Positions 38,201-44,880 of a stretch of DNA of 64,000 bases are shown here, piece after piece. Below the pieces are notes generated by a model, which saw only the letters and a program-made list of their open reading frames with translations, searched no databases and was not told the DNA's origin. The position numbers were made by a program, and so were the translations under genes. The stretch comes from Lentimicrobiaceae bacterium (GTDB lineage Bacteria; Bacteroidota; Bacteroidia; Bacteroidales; Lentimicrobiaceae): assembly GCA_020636745.1 (NCBI GenBank), contig JACJXH010000001.1:124001-188000 (forward strand), written 5' to 3'. Position 1 is the first letter of the stretch, and each line of letters starts with the position of its first letter.

Positions 38201-41200
38201 TGCCAATCAATGAGCTGACTTCCATAACAATGGTGTTGGAAGTAGCCGGACTCCCCGTTGCGCAAGGCGCATTCGAAGTCATCACGCAGGAAATGGTATT
38301 TCCGTTCGCCAGTAACGTACTGGTATAAGTTGGGCTGTTACTCCCCACATTGGCGCCATTAAGCTTCCACTGATAGGAAGGAGAAGTGCCACCATTGGTG
38401 GGAGTTGCAGTAAATGTAACGCTTGTACCTGCACAAATCGGGTTTGCCGAAGCGGCAATGCTTACACTAGCCGGTAAAACCGGGTTTACCGTCATAGTAA
38501 TGGTGTTGGAAGTAGCCGGACTTCCCGTTGCGCAAGGCGCATTCGAAGTCATCACGCAGGAAACGGTATTTCCGTTCACCAGAGACGCACTGGTATAAGT
38601 GGGGCTGTTGCTCCCCACATTGGCGCCATTAAGCTTCCACTGATAGGAAGGAGAGTTGCCACCATTGGTGGGAGTTGCAGTAAATGTAACGCTTGTACCG
38701 GCACAAATGGTATTTCCGGTATTGGCCGAAATTGAAACAGAGGCAGGAAGTGCTGCGGTAATTGTAATAGTTGAGGAAGCTGTAACTTGAGGACAACCGC
38801 CCGAAGAAGCGATAGTATTGGTAACTGTATACGTGCCGGGTGTACTTAATGATAAATTAACCTGTCCGGTAGCTGTACTTACGAACACCAGCCCGGGTGT
38901 GGAAGAAAAAGTTCCGGCAATTCCACCACCCGTAAACGTTGGAAAAGGATTGGCTGCATTAGCGCAATAAGGCGAGCCTGTATAACTGAATGTTGCTACA
39001 GGTAAAGCTGTAACATAAATGGTTGCAGCATTTGATTCAAGTGTAGCTACATAAGGGATGGGAGAGACGTTATTTGTGCTGCTCAGGCTGGTATTTCTAT
39101 AAATATAATAGGTGCCCTCTGCATTGAAAGGTGATGTTGCTGAGTTGGGTGTAAAGGTTGCACCGGTTGCTCCTGAAATAGGAATTCTCGGCCCGGTTGG
39201 TGTGATGCTGTATGTCCATTGATATCCTGTGCCTGCTAAACTGATGCCTGATGGTAAAGTGCCAAACACATCTCCACCAATAGCAGCTCCTGAACTTCCA
39301 AGGCAAATATTTTGGGTAGTATTGGTTGATAGATTGTTTTGTAACAGTAAGGTGAGGTTCTGAAAAATCACCCTGTTTGCACCTCCATTTTCATAAAAAT
39401 CATACACTAGAGGGCTTGTTCCTGTCAGGCTCATCAATACACGTGATCGGGTGCTGAATGATTGAAGTCTCCAATTGTCATATACCAATGTTCCATCAAT
39501 GGTTAAGCGACTTCCGTCATCTGAACCTAAATCAACAGTGTATAACCCTCTGCGGGTTGAATTCATTCTGTATCTTACACTGAATGTTTCAGTATATACA
39601 GAACGGCTTCCAAGACTGGAATTTACTGTAAAGCAGTTGGTGTTGCCACCAAATCCCTGGTCGAATGTTTCTGATTCTGAAAACGTTCCGTAGTAATTAT
39701 TGAAGTTGGTCCCGTCATAAAGATGGCCAGTCCAAGTGTTTGTCCCGGCAATTGTTTGATCGTCAGGCGATATAGCGGGCTCTGAAATGCTAACTGATGA
39801 AGTGGCCGTACACAGATAGTTATCCCTCACAGTTACTGAGTATGTGCCAGAGTTTAATCCTGTAAATATCCCTGAGGATTGAAATGCTCCGCCGTTCAGA
39901 CTATATACGTAAGGGGCTGTGCCTCCGCTTCCAGTAGCTGTAATTGTACCGGTTCCTGAAGTGGCTCCAACGCAGGTTTCGGTAGACATTAAGGATAAAA
40001 CTACATTGCAGGGGTTGATAATGTTTATGTTGTAATCTTCAGTTTCGCCATATTGATAAGTTGCGCATGGGTCAAAATCAGCATTGTTCCATACCTCCCT
40101 TACCCTCATACGGGTGGTTCCGGTGATGGCATCTGCAGGTACAGTGAAGTTGATTGTACCTGAGGCCGGAGAGGCTGCAAGGGTTACATTGCCAAGCTTT
40201 TCTGATGATTCAAAAGTTCCGTTTTGATTGTAATCTATCCAGACTGAAATATTGTTTCCTGAAGGATAAGTGCCAGCTGTCAGGGTTATGGTATAGGAAT
40301 TGTTCCGGTTTAAATCAGTTGATAAATTGCTGTAATAATAATAGTAGGGAGAAGACAGCGCTTCGGTTGAATTGTTGATACTGCCCAATTGTACAAGTGA
40401 GATAAAGTCGCCATCGCTTGTTCCGGTAGAATATAATGGTATGCAATATGCCGAAGTGCCTGAGACAGCCACAGGTTTGAAAGTGCCTCCACCCGAGTGG
40501 GTAATAACTCCTGTATAATTTGTATTGGCTGATGTTGGTTTAAATCTTACATATATAGTTCTTTCGGCAAGGGTAGGGCCTGCAAAAGGCACCTGCAAAC
40601 CTGAGCCAAAGCCTGTGCCTGAAGTAAGCGATACTTCAAAATTGGCAGGAGCGTTGATGGTGATATTTCCGGGAGCTCCCTGGAGGTTTGTACCACTTAG
40701 GGTATAGGTTTGTTCGGCAGAGGTGCTGCCATTATTTGTAAAGCCGAAGTCAAGAGATGCAGGCGTGATTATTAAATATGGTGAGGGTGTGCCAGTGATG
40801 ACAATATCGTCTATTACAAAGCCTGGATTTGCTCCTAAATTATTATCGTTAATCCATCTAAATCCTAAATAAAACTGTTGTAGATCAACCTGTGAAATAT
40901 TTAAATCTGAAACAGTTTGATTTGTCGGTTGAGAGTTATAATTAGTCGTTGAAATGTCGTTCCAGTTTGAACCATCTGTAGACCAAACAACCCTTCCGTA
41001 ATCATAATTAACTTCTCCTCCACATTTCCATTTAAAACTTAATTTCAGGTTGTAGAATTGACTGGCATCTATTTTAGATGAAAAATAAGCAATTCTTTCT
41101 GTTGCTTTGTTGTTTCTATATGTATAAGCTGTCCCATTATTGTGATAGATAGTTAAACTTCTTGAGCCAGATATTGCTTCTGAAGAGCCTCCAATTCCCC

Positions 41201-41411
41201 ATGGATTGTTGTTGTCTCCTATTAGTAATTGAAGCCATTGATTTGTTCCTGTTGAATTTAGGCTATTTGTTGTTGTATAGCTTTCAAACGTTTCACTATA
41301 TATAACTGTTTGTCCCTGACTAAATTGATTAAACCCAACAACTGCAATTAAAACAGCAATCAAAAATAGCGTTTGAAAACATGGCTTACAGGTTGGAGAG
41401 GTCTTCATCAT
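35292..41411 (-). CDS. giant T9SS surface protein (GEVED, SprB-repeat, PA14-like, Ig repeats)
   Basis: 2039 residues. A signal peptide (about 13-33) precedes a jelly-roll-like region (35-210), a choice-of-anchor segment (213-320), a GEVED-like domain (322-465, WIDYNQNGTFESSEKLG), a SprB-type repeat (about 468-545, APYVYSLNGG...GTYSVTVRD) and a PA14-like region (about 565-690, SDDGSRLTIDG). Many Ig-like repeats follow (two nearly identical), then a parallel-beta/late region (about 1440-1650) and a T9SS type A sorting tail (about 1965-2039). It is exported through T9SS rather than the usher, yet it sits inside the chaperone-usher operon and overlaps the next subunit gene. It is probably an adhesin displayed with the fibre. 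Confidence 0.82.
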   Translation of the reverse strand: MMKTSPTCKPCFQTLFLIAVLIAVVGFNQFSQGQTVIYSETFESYTTTNSLNSTGTNQWLQLLIGDNNNPWGIGGSSEAISGSRSLTIYHNNGTAYTYRNNKATERIAYFSSKIDASQFYNLKLSFKWKCGGEVNYDYGRVVWSTDGSNWNDISTTNYNSQPTNQTVSDLNISQVDLQQFYLGFRWINDNNLGANPGFVIDDIVITGTPSPYLIITPASLDFGFTNNGSTSAEQTYTLSGTNLQGAPGNITINAPANFEVSLTSGTGFGSGLQVPFAGPTLAERTIYVRFKPTSANTNYTGVITHSGGGTFKPVAVSGTSAYCIPLYSTGTSDGDFISLVQLGSINNSTEALSSPYYYYYSNLSTDLNRNNSYTITLTAGTYPSGNNISVWIDYNQNGTFESSEKLGNVTLAASPASGTINFTVPADAITGTTRMRVREVWNNADFDPCATYQYGETEDYNINIINPCNVVLSLMSTETCVGATSGTGTITATGSGGTAPYVYSLNGGAFQSSGIFTGLNSGTYSVTVRDNYLCTATSSVSISEPAISPDDQTIAGTNTWTGHLYDGTNFNNYYGTFSESETFDQGFGGNTNCFTVNSSLGSRSVYTETFSVRYRMNSTRRGLYTVDLGSDDGSRLTIDGTLVYDNWRLQSFSTRSRVLMSLTGTSPLVYDFYENGGANRVIFQNLTLLLQNNLSTNTTQNICLGSSGAAIGGDVFGTLPSGISLAGTGYQWTYSITPTGPRIPISGATGATFTPNSATSPFNAEGTYYIYRNTSLSSTNNVSPIPYVATLESNAATIYVTALPVATFSYTGSPYCANAANPFPTFTGGGIAGTFSSTPGLVFVSTATGQVNLSLSTPGTYTVTNTIASSGGCPQVTASSTITITAALPASVSISANTGNTICAGTSVTFTATPTNGGNSPSYQWKLNGANVGSNSPTYTSASLVNGNTVSCVMTSNAPCATGSPATSNTITMTVNPVLPASVSIAASANPICAGTSVTFTATPTNGGTSPSYQWKLNGANVGSNSPTYTSTLLANGNTISCVMTSNAPCATGSPATSNTIVMEVSSLIGNNILNIAYGAHGTICATANENYSATIAAPSGTYFAHIVFASYGTPNGSCGNFTYSSCNATTSFPVTENYLLGNNAAVIPATNGVFTDPCVGTYKRYYVEAIYAEPICTGTSPGQIIGSVPTGGNGAFTYLWESSTTSATSGFGPASGVNNEQTYTAGNLSQTTWFRRTVFSGACSNTSRVLRITVTPTITNNSIASEQTICENAIPESLTGSTPGGGNGTFTYLWESSTTGSSSGFSPANGTNNSINYTPAALSVSTWYRRTVFSGGCSDISPSVKITVTPLPIASIQYPGTPYCSNAGLVSVSLTGSPGGTYSSSPVGLSMNTEDGEVNTIASVPGIYTVTYTIVASGGCSQVTATTTIEIKSDGVWTGTFSTDWNNTGNWECNILPTLSTNVIIPGSLVNYPTLSTGLTGKAKNITIQNGASLTVTGNTLQIAGDVSNSGIFTAGNGTIEMAGNSLQNITANLFADNTILNLTINNPSGVNLLGTLNISGVLKAQTGNLNTGGFLTLLSSSTQTALIDGSGNGEVTGNVTMQRYLPSGFGYKYFSSPFQSATVAGFGDDMNLNASFPSFYNYIENKESTGWSVYTDPSGLLNPLNGYCLNFGTDMAFVTADLTGIVNNHLIGPIALSNNNKTYTLGFNLIGNPYPSPIDWNAASGWTRNNIDDAIYFFDAGTTDQYTGTYSSYINGISSNGIASNIIPSMQGFFVHVSDGSYPVNGSLSINNPARINMLSPVFHKNLLDETRPIIKLQAAFNHENAQADPLVIYWDYAATATFDKKMDALKIYNTDINVPNLYALSDDRRRLSIGSFPFPEAKNEIPLGIKTEKGGSILLRLISENNLPAEYGIYLKDKASGKIQNLKLNPEYLLSVGTGLLEERLSIVFSNTDISQEAFGSDSFRAYVMDNTLFVSVLLKDEQVNVQLTNMAGQILLQKRLNGEGQHQLCPAPVTGIYLITFFTDMGTISKKIYIQ
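38226..38718 (-). repeat. near-identical tandem repeat, 270-bp period, inside the giant T9SS gene
   Basis: Copies at about 38226-38448 and 38496-38718 differ at only a few positions over more than 200 bases. They encode two adjacent 90-residue Ig-like units (ICAGTSVTFTATPTNGG and YQWKLNGANVGSNSPTY). Confidence 0.85.
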
Positions 41412-41506
41412 GTTTTTTTGGGTTCTTCTTTACTCTTACAAGTAGTATTTTTGTTGTTTCTGAGTTCATTGAACGCCTGTAATGCCAATTATTTTATTCG
41501 CAAAAC

Positions 41507-42355
41507 TTATTTTATTGCAAATTCCTTTTCAGCATATACCTCGGCTTTTAAATCATTCGGCGCCTGGTATTTAATTACAAGTTTGCCTCTGCTGTAGTCT
41601 ACGCCCTCAGTTTTACGCAACTGCATGTTAAAGCGCCTGATCTTATTAGGTGTGTAAACTGCAATGCCCCGCACAACCCCAACTTCAATCGGGTCACCTC
41701 CTGTGTTGGATACCCAGTTCACTGTCAGGTCGCCATACACCGATTTATCTCCATTTCTGGTAAAAGTAACCGCTAATTGTGGAATAGTATCTGATTTCGT
41801 GTCCAGGCTGATGTCTGTCAAATCAACGTTGAGATTTAATTCACCAACTCTGATGATTACGGGGATGGTAATGCCAAAGATGGGTATCAGCCGAATGCCA
41901 ATGGCGGTTGAGTCAGCTAGTTGTTCCTCGCCAAGTGCAGTTTCTTTGGGTACTGCCCTGAAGTATACATGCGAACGGTATTCTCCGTTCTTCATATCAG
42001 GCAATTTACGGAATTGCATGCGCACTACCTGTGCTTCGTTTGGAGCCAGCGTGACCGAACGTGGGAAAAAGCGAAGATATTTATCAGCAAAATATTGTCC
42101 TGAATCGGGAACTTCTATCTGTTCAAAAGATCCGTTCTCATTCATTCGGTATTGTACAAAAGAAACATTATAACGTGCTGTGTCAATGCCTGTATTGGCC
42201 AGCGTTAATTCCTGCGATTGTTTGCTGCCTTCAAAAACTACACGGCGTGGAGTAATCAGCAGATCTCCCTGGGCTGATAAGTGGCTGGATGTGAGTAAAA
42301 TGCTTGTGAATATGGCTATGATAACCCGTAGATAAAAACCATTGATTTTGTGCAT
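41507..42355 (-). CDS. PapD-like periplasmic chaperone
   Basis: 282 residues with a signal peptide (cleavage near HLSAQG). ITPRRVVFEGSKQSQELTLANTG matches the first strands of PapD-type chaperones, with R38 at the position of PapD Arg8, and FRAVPKE supplies a Lys (K137) at the position of PapD Lys112. These two residues clamp the subunit C-terminus in known chaperones. A second immunoglobulin-like domain follows (NLNVDLTDISLDT to the C-terminus). It has its own upstream promoter (42381-42411) and leads the giant protein, subunit C and usher-like genes. Confidence 0.83.
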   Translation of the reverse strand: MHKINGFYLRVIIAIFTSILLTSSHLSAQGDLLITPRRVVFEGSKQSQELTLANTGIDTARYNVSFVQYRMNENGSFEQIEVPDSGQYFADKYLRFFPRSVTLAPNEAQVVRMQFRKLPDMKNGEYRSHVYFRAVPKETALGEEQLADSTAIGIRLIPIFGITIPVIIRVGELNLNVDLTDISLDTKSDTIPQLAVTFTRNGDKSVYGDLTVNWVSNTGGDPIEVGVVRGIAVYTPNKIRRFNMQLRKTEGVDYSRGKLVIKYQAPNDLKAEVYAEKEFAIK

Positions 42356-42380
42356 GGGACAGATTATTTAAATTTGGAAT

Positions 42381-42411
42381 CAAACCTACGTATTTTTGAT
42401 GAAACAGCCAA
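42381..42411 (-). promoter_or_regulatory. promoter of the chaperone-giant-subunit C-usher operon
   Basis: On the minus strand, TTTTG (TTG at 42409-42411), a 20-base spacer and TAGGTTTG (42381-42388) match the Bacteroidota promoter form at both elements. It lies 26 bases before the chaperone start codon and downstream of the hairpins that end the subunit B gene. Confidence 0.72.
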
Positions 42412-42464
42412 AATTTACACTGCTTAGTCGTGAGGTTAATGTAGCTTTATTGGAGAAGGAAAGC

Positions 42465-42522
42465 GGAAGCGTTGCCTTCAGGCAACGCTTCCTGAATGAG
42501 GCCTACAACGTTAGTTGTAGGC
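42465..42522 (-). terminator. tandem hairpins at the end of the subunit B gene
   Basis: Two perfect inverted repeats stand side by side: GCCTACAAC/GTTGTAGGC (9 bp, 42501-42522, spanning the stop codon) and GGAAGCGTTGCC/GGCAACGCTTCC (12 bp, loop of four, 42465-42492). No long T run follows, so they may act as an attenuator or as a 3' stabiliser of the subunit message rather than a full terminator. Confidence 0.7.
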
Positions 42523-43020
42523 AAAGGTAAGACTGAAAGTTCCAGTGTACATACCTACGGGGTTATCTTCGATGGAGCCGACCATGAGCGTAGCTCCGAT
42601 GCTGACAATCTCTTCGCCTCCGTTGAGGGTTCCTGTACCGGTACCTGCCGGAGGGTTTGACTCCCAACTGGTGACCTGCATGGTTTTATTGCTGCCCTGG
42701 TGGGTAAGATAGGCGGGTTCATTGGGCAGCTGAATGGTAAAGGTGGCATCCGGTGCACCGGTAATATTGAAAATACCCGGTTGGGCCAATCCACCGCCCA
42801 GTACCACTGAGCCTTGCGCTGAGCGCACCCCGTCGGGGGTAAGCACAATCTGTCCGCCATTGGTTTCGGGCGAAAACCTGCCGAAGTTCATCTGGCTGGT
42901 TTCCGTAGCCGTAAGGGCTGCAATCACTTCCGCAAAGGCCTGCCCGGTAACAGCGGCCTGCGACCAGGCTTTACCGGACACCAGCAGGATAAAAAGTACT
43001 GCGGTTAATATGCGGTTCAT
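42511..43020 (-). CDS. DUF4402 fibre subunit B
   Basis: 169 residues with a signal peptide (MNRILTAVLFILLVSGKAWSQ). The mature beta-sandwich has DUF4402 signatures (MNFGRFSPETNGGQIVLTPDG, then VVLGGGLAQPGIFNITG). The C-terminal strand is GMYTGTFSLTFAYN: Gly at 14 residues from the end and a penultimate Tyr, the motif recognised by PapD-type chaperones. It is more GC-rich than subunit A. It lies between an intrinsic terminator after subunit A and the tandem hairpins at its own end, which suggests strong, separately controlled expression as for a major subunit. Confidence 0.8.
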   Translation of the reverse strand: MNRILTAVLFILLVSGKAWSQAAVTGQAFAEVIAALTATETSQMNFGRFSPETNGGQIVLTPDGVRSAQGSVVLGGGLAQPGIFNITGAPDATFTIQLPNEPAYLTHQGSNKTMQVTSWESNPPAGTGTGTLNGGEEIVSIGATLMVGSIEDNPVGMYTGTFSLTFAYN

Positions 43021-43065
43021 GATAATAAGGACTTTAAAATGTAAAAGAACTGAGTGGGCAAAAAA

Positions 43066-43092
43066 AAAGGGTGAAGCCGAACTGCACCCTTT
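43066..43092 (-). terminator. intrinsic terminator after subunit A
   Basis: On the minus strand, AAAGGGTG pairs with CACCCTTT and the 3' arm runs straight into TTTTTTTT. It begins 17 bases past the stop of subunit A, so most transcripts from the subunit A promoter probably stop here. Confidence 0.8.
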
Positions 43093-43108
43093 AGAAAATG
43101 AATATTTT

Positions 43109-43621
43109 TTATTCGTAGGTAACAGTTACAGTATAAGTACCTTCATATAGACCTGAAGCTTGACCAGCTAAAACATTTAGTGTGCCACCTACGTTGAAAG
43201 TTTCAACTCCTGTTCCTGAAAGAATTCTTGTTGCATTGTGTTGAAAGTTGTTTAACACCATTATATTACTTGAGGAATTTTCAAGATTAACACTCTCGGA
43301 GATTGAGAGAGCATAATGAGCGTTGTTTTCACCAGAAACATTAAATTGAGCTGCACTCACGTTGCCAGGAATGGCAGTTGGTAATGTAACACCAGCTGAA
43401 GCGTTTCGTTGGCCATTTACATCTAAAACAATAGTTCCAGCTGTTGAAGAACTGATTAGGTTACCAAAATTTAAAATTACTGGATTTTCAATATTGATAG
43501 GTTTAATAACAGTAGCTGAAGCTTGAGCTTCAGGAACTGATGCAGTATTTTGTGCTTTCACGCTTAAACTTGCGATGCTCATCAGAATTACCCCCGTAAG
43601 AATGATAGTTACCTTTTTCAT
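43109..43621 (-). CDS. DUF4402 fibre subunit A
   Basis: 170 residues from the ATG at 43619-43621, which opens a standard signal peptide (MKKVTIILTGVILMSIASL, cleavage near VKAQ). The DUF4402 domain shows LNFGNLISSSTAGTIVLDVNG. The C-terminus GLYEGTYTVTVTYE places Gly 14 residues from the end and Tyr next to last, as in chaperone-usher subunits. The in-frame ATG at 43786 is rejected because it would bury the signal peptide. It is followed by its own terminator, so it may be a major, independently expressed subunit. Confidence 0.8.
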   Translation of the reverse strand: MKKVTIILTGVILMSIASLSVKAQNTASVPEAQASATVIKPINIENPVILNFGNLISSSTAGTIVLDVNGQRNASAGVTLPTAIPGNVSAAQFNVSGENNAHYALSISESVNLENSSSNIMVLNNFQHNATRILSGTGVETFNVGGTLNVLAGQASGLYEGTYTVTVTYE

Positions 43622-44109
43622 TGTTTTGTTGTTTTTTGTTGTTTGATATTTTTTTGATTTTTTTTCGCTTTTGGTCAGCCTTGGCTGATTCAATGTTGCA
43701 AGGTATAAGTCAGAAAACATGCCAATCGGGCAAAAAGGTGCGTGCCAGAAATGCAAAGTGAATAGTTGAAGTTTTGTAACTATCACAAAAGCAATGGAAT
43801 AAATATGTTATTTGGAAAGTGTCTAAAGTTGAGGGGCGCAGGTTGAAGCGGGCAGGTAATGCTGATTTATTTCATCTGCGGACAGGGTATTCCCGAAACG
43901 GGACGTTTTTCGGAATCCGGAATATGTATGAATCGTCAAAAGCAATAGAATCTATCTGCCATAAAACGCATTAAAATCAAATACCAACATTGAATAAACC
44001 CTGGGGATTTGTAAGAAGAGTTGGAAGGTGGCGTTGAAATGAAGAGCAGCAAATTCTCTTTTTATTTGTCATCCGATTTTATTAATTTAGCATGCTATAA
44101 CTATCGCTT
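43622..44109. promoter_or_regulatory. divergent control region between subunit A and xdhC
   Basis: This 488-base stretch must hold the start signals for both the fibre locus (left) and the purine cluster (right). It contains a perfect palindrome TCAGCCTTGGCTGA (43675-43688) in the leader of subunit A and a bulged hairpin (ATTCCCGAAA...TTTCGGAAT, 43889-43916). No exact TAnnTTTG element with a spaced TTG was found on either strand; TAATTTAG at 44083-44090 is one base off. No gene is visible. Confidence 0.4.
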
Positions 44110-44880
44110 ATGCTTGATATAATTGATGAATTGAATGAAATTGACCGGCAGCAGATTTCTGCTGTTTTTTGTCTTGTAACCAGAACTTCCGGCTCTACGC
44201 CCCGCAAAGCAGGTTCTAAAATGCTTGTGTTTGCTGATGGCTCAATCAAAGGTACAATAGGGGGCGGAAGCATTGAACATCAGGTGATTGATGATGCCGT
44301 TAAAATGTTGTGCAATGGCAGTGAACCCGTGCTGAAGCAATTCAATCTGAAAGATGATTTAAATATGGAGTGCGGCGGCTCAATGCAGGTTTACCTCGAA
44401 CCATTGGGCTGTCAGCCAAGGCTTTATATTTTCGGCGGTGGCCATATAGGAAAAGCGCTTGCTGGGTATGCTGTAGGTCTGGGTTTCAGGCCATTGGTGA
44501 TTGATCAGCGTGAAGATATTTTTCAAAATTGGGATGTTCAGAAAACAGAAACCAGAACAGGTGATTATCTTCAGGTGATTGATAGTCTGAATTTTGACAA
44601 GCAGACATATATTGTCATTGTAACTCCTCAACACGCCTTTGACGAACAAGTGCTGGTAGCTTGTTTGCCCCGCGAATATGCTTATCTGGGCATGATTGGC
44701 AGCAGGAGAAAAGTGGCTGAAATAAGCAGAAGAGCCGAAGAGTTATATCATATCAGCCCTGATTTGCTGAAAAAAGTAGATATGCCTGTAGGCATTCCCT
44801 TTGCCGCAGAAACACCTGCCGAAATTGCCATCAGCATTGTTGCTAAATTGATTGATGTTAAAAATACACTGAAAAAATGA
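44110..44880 (+). CDS. xdhC: XdhC-family molybdenum cofactor insertion/sulfuration factor
   Basis: 256 residues. The N-terminal XdhC_CoxI domain has RTSGSTPRKAGSKMLVFADG and GTIGGGSIEHQV. The C-terminal Rossmann-like domain has LYIFGGGHIGKALAGYAVGLG and YLGMIGSRRK. XdhC binds and sulfurates the molybdenum cofactor and loads it into xanthine dehydrogenase. It starts the plus-strand arm, and its stop overlaps the start of the small xanthine dehydrogenase subunit (ATGA, 44877-44880), so the genes are co-translated. Confidence 0.9.
   Translation: MLDIIDELNEIDRQQISAVFCLVTRTSGSTPRKAGSKMLVFADGSIKGTIGGGSIEHQVIDDAVKMLCNGSEPVLKQFNLKDDLNMECGGSMQVYLEPLGCQPRLYIFGGGHIGKALAGYAVGLGFRPLVIDQREDIFQNWDVQKTETRTGDYLQVIDSLNFDKQTYIVIVTPQHAFDEQVLVACLPREYAYLGMIGSRRKVAEISRRAEELYHISPDLLKKVDMPVGIPFAAETPAEIAISIVAKLIDVKNTLKK

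Noticed and set aside
38226..38718. Long direct repeats considered as a CRISPR or integron array
   Set aside because: The repeats are in frame, 270 bases long with no unique spacers, and encode Ig-like domains.
41664..42173. 169-codon open frame antisense to the chaperone gene
   Set aside because: The opposite strand encodes a clear PapD-like protein with a signal peptide; the antisense product has no domain pattern.
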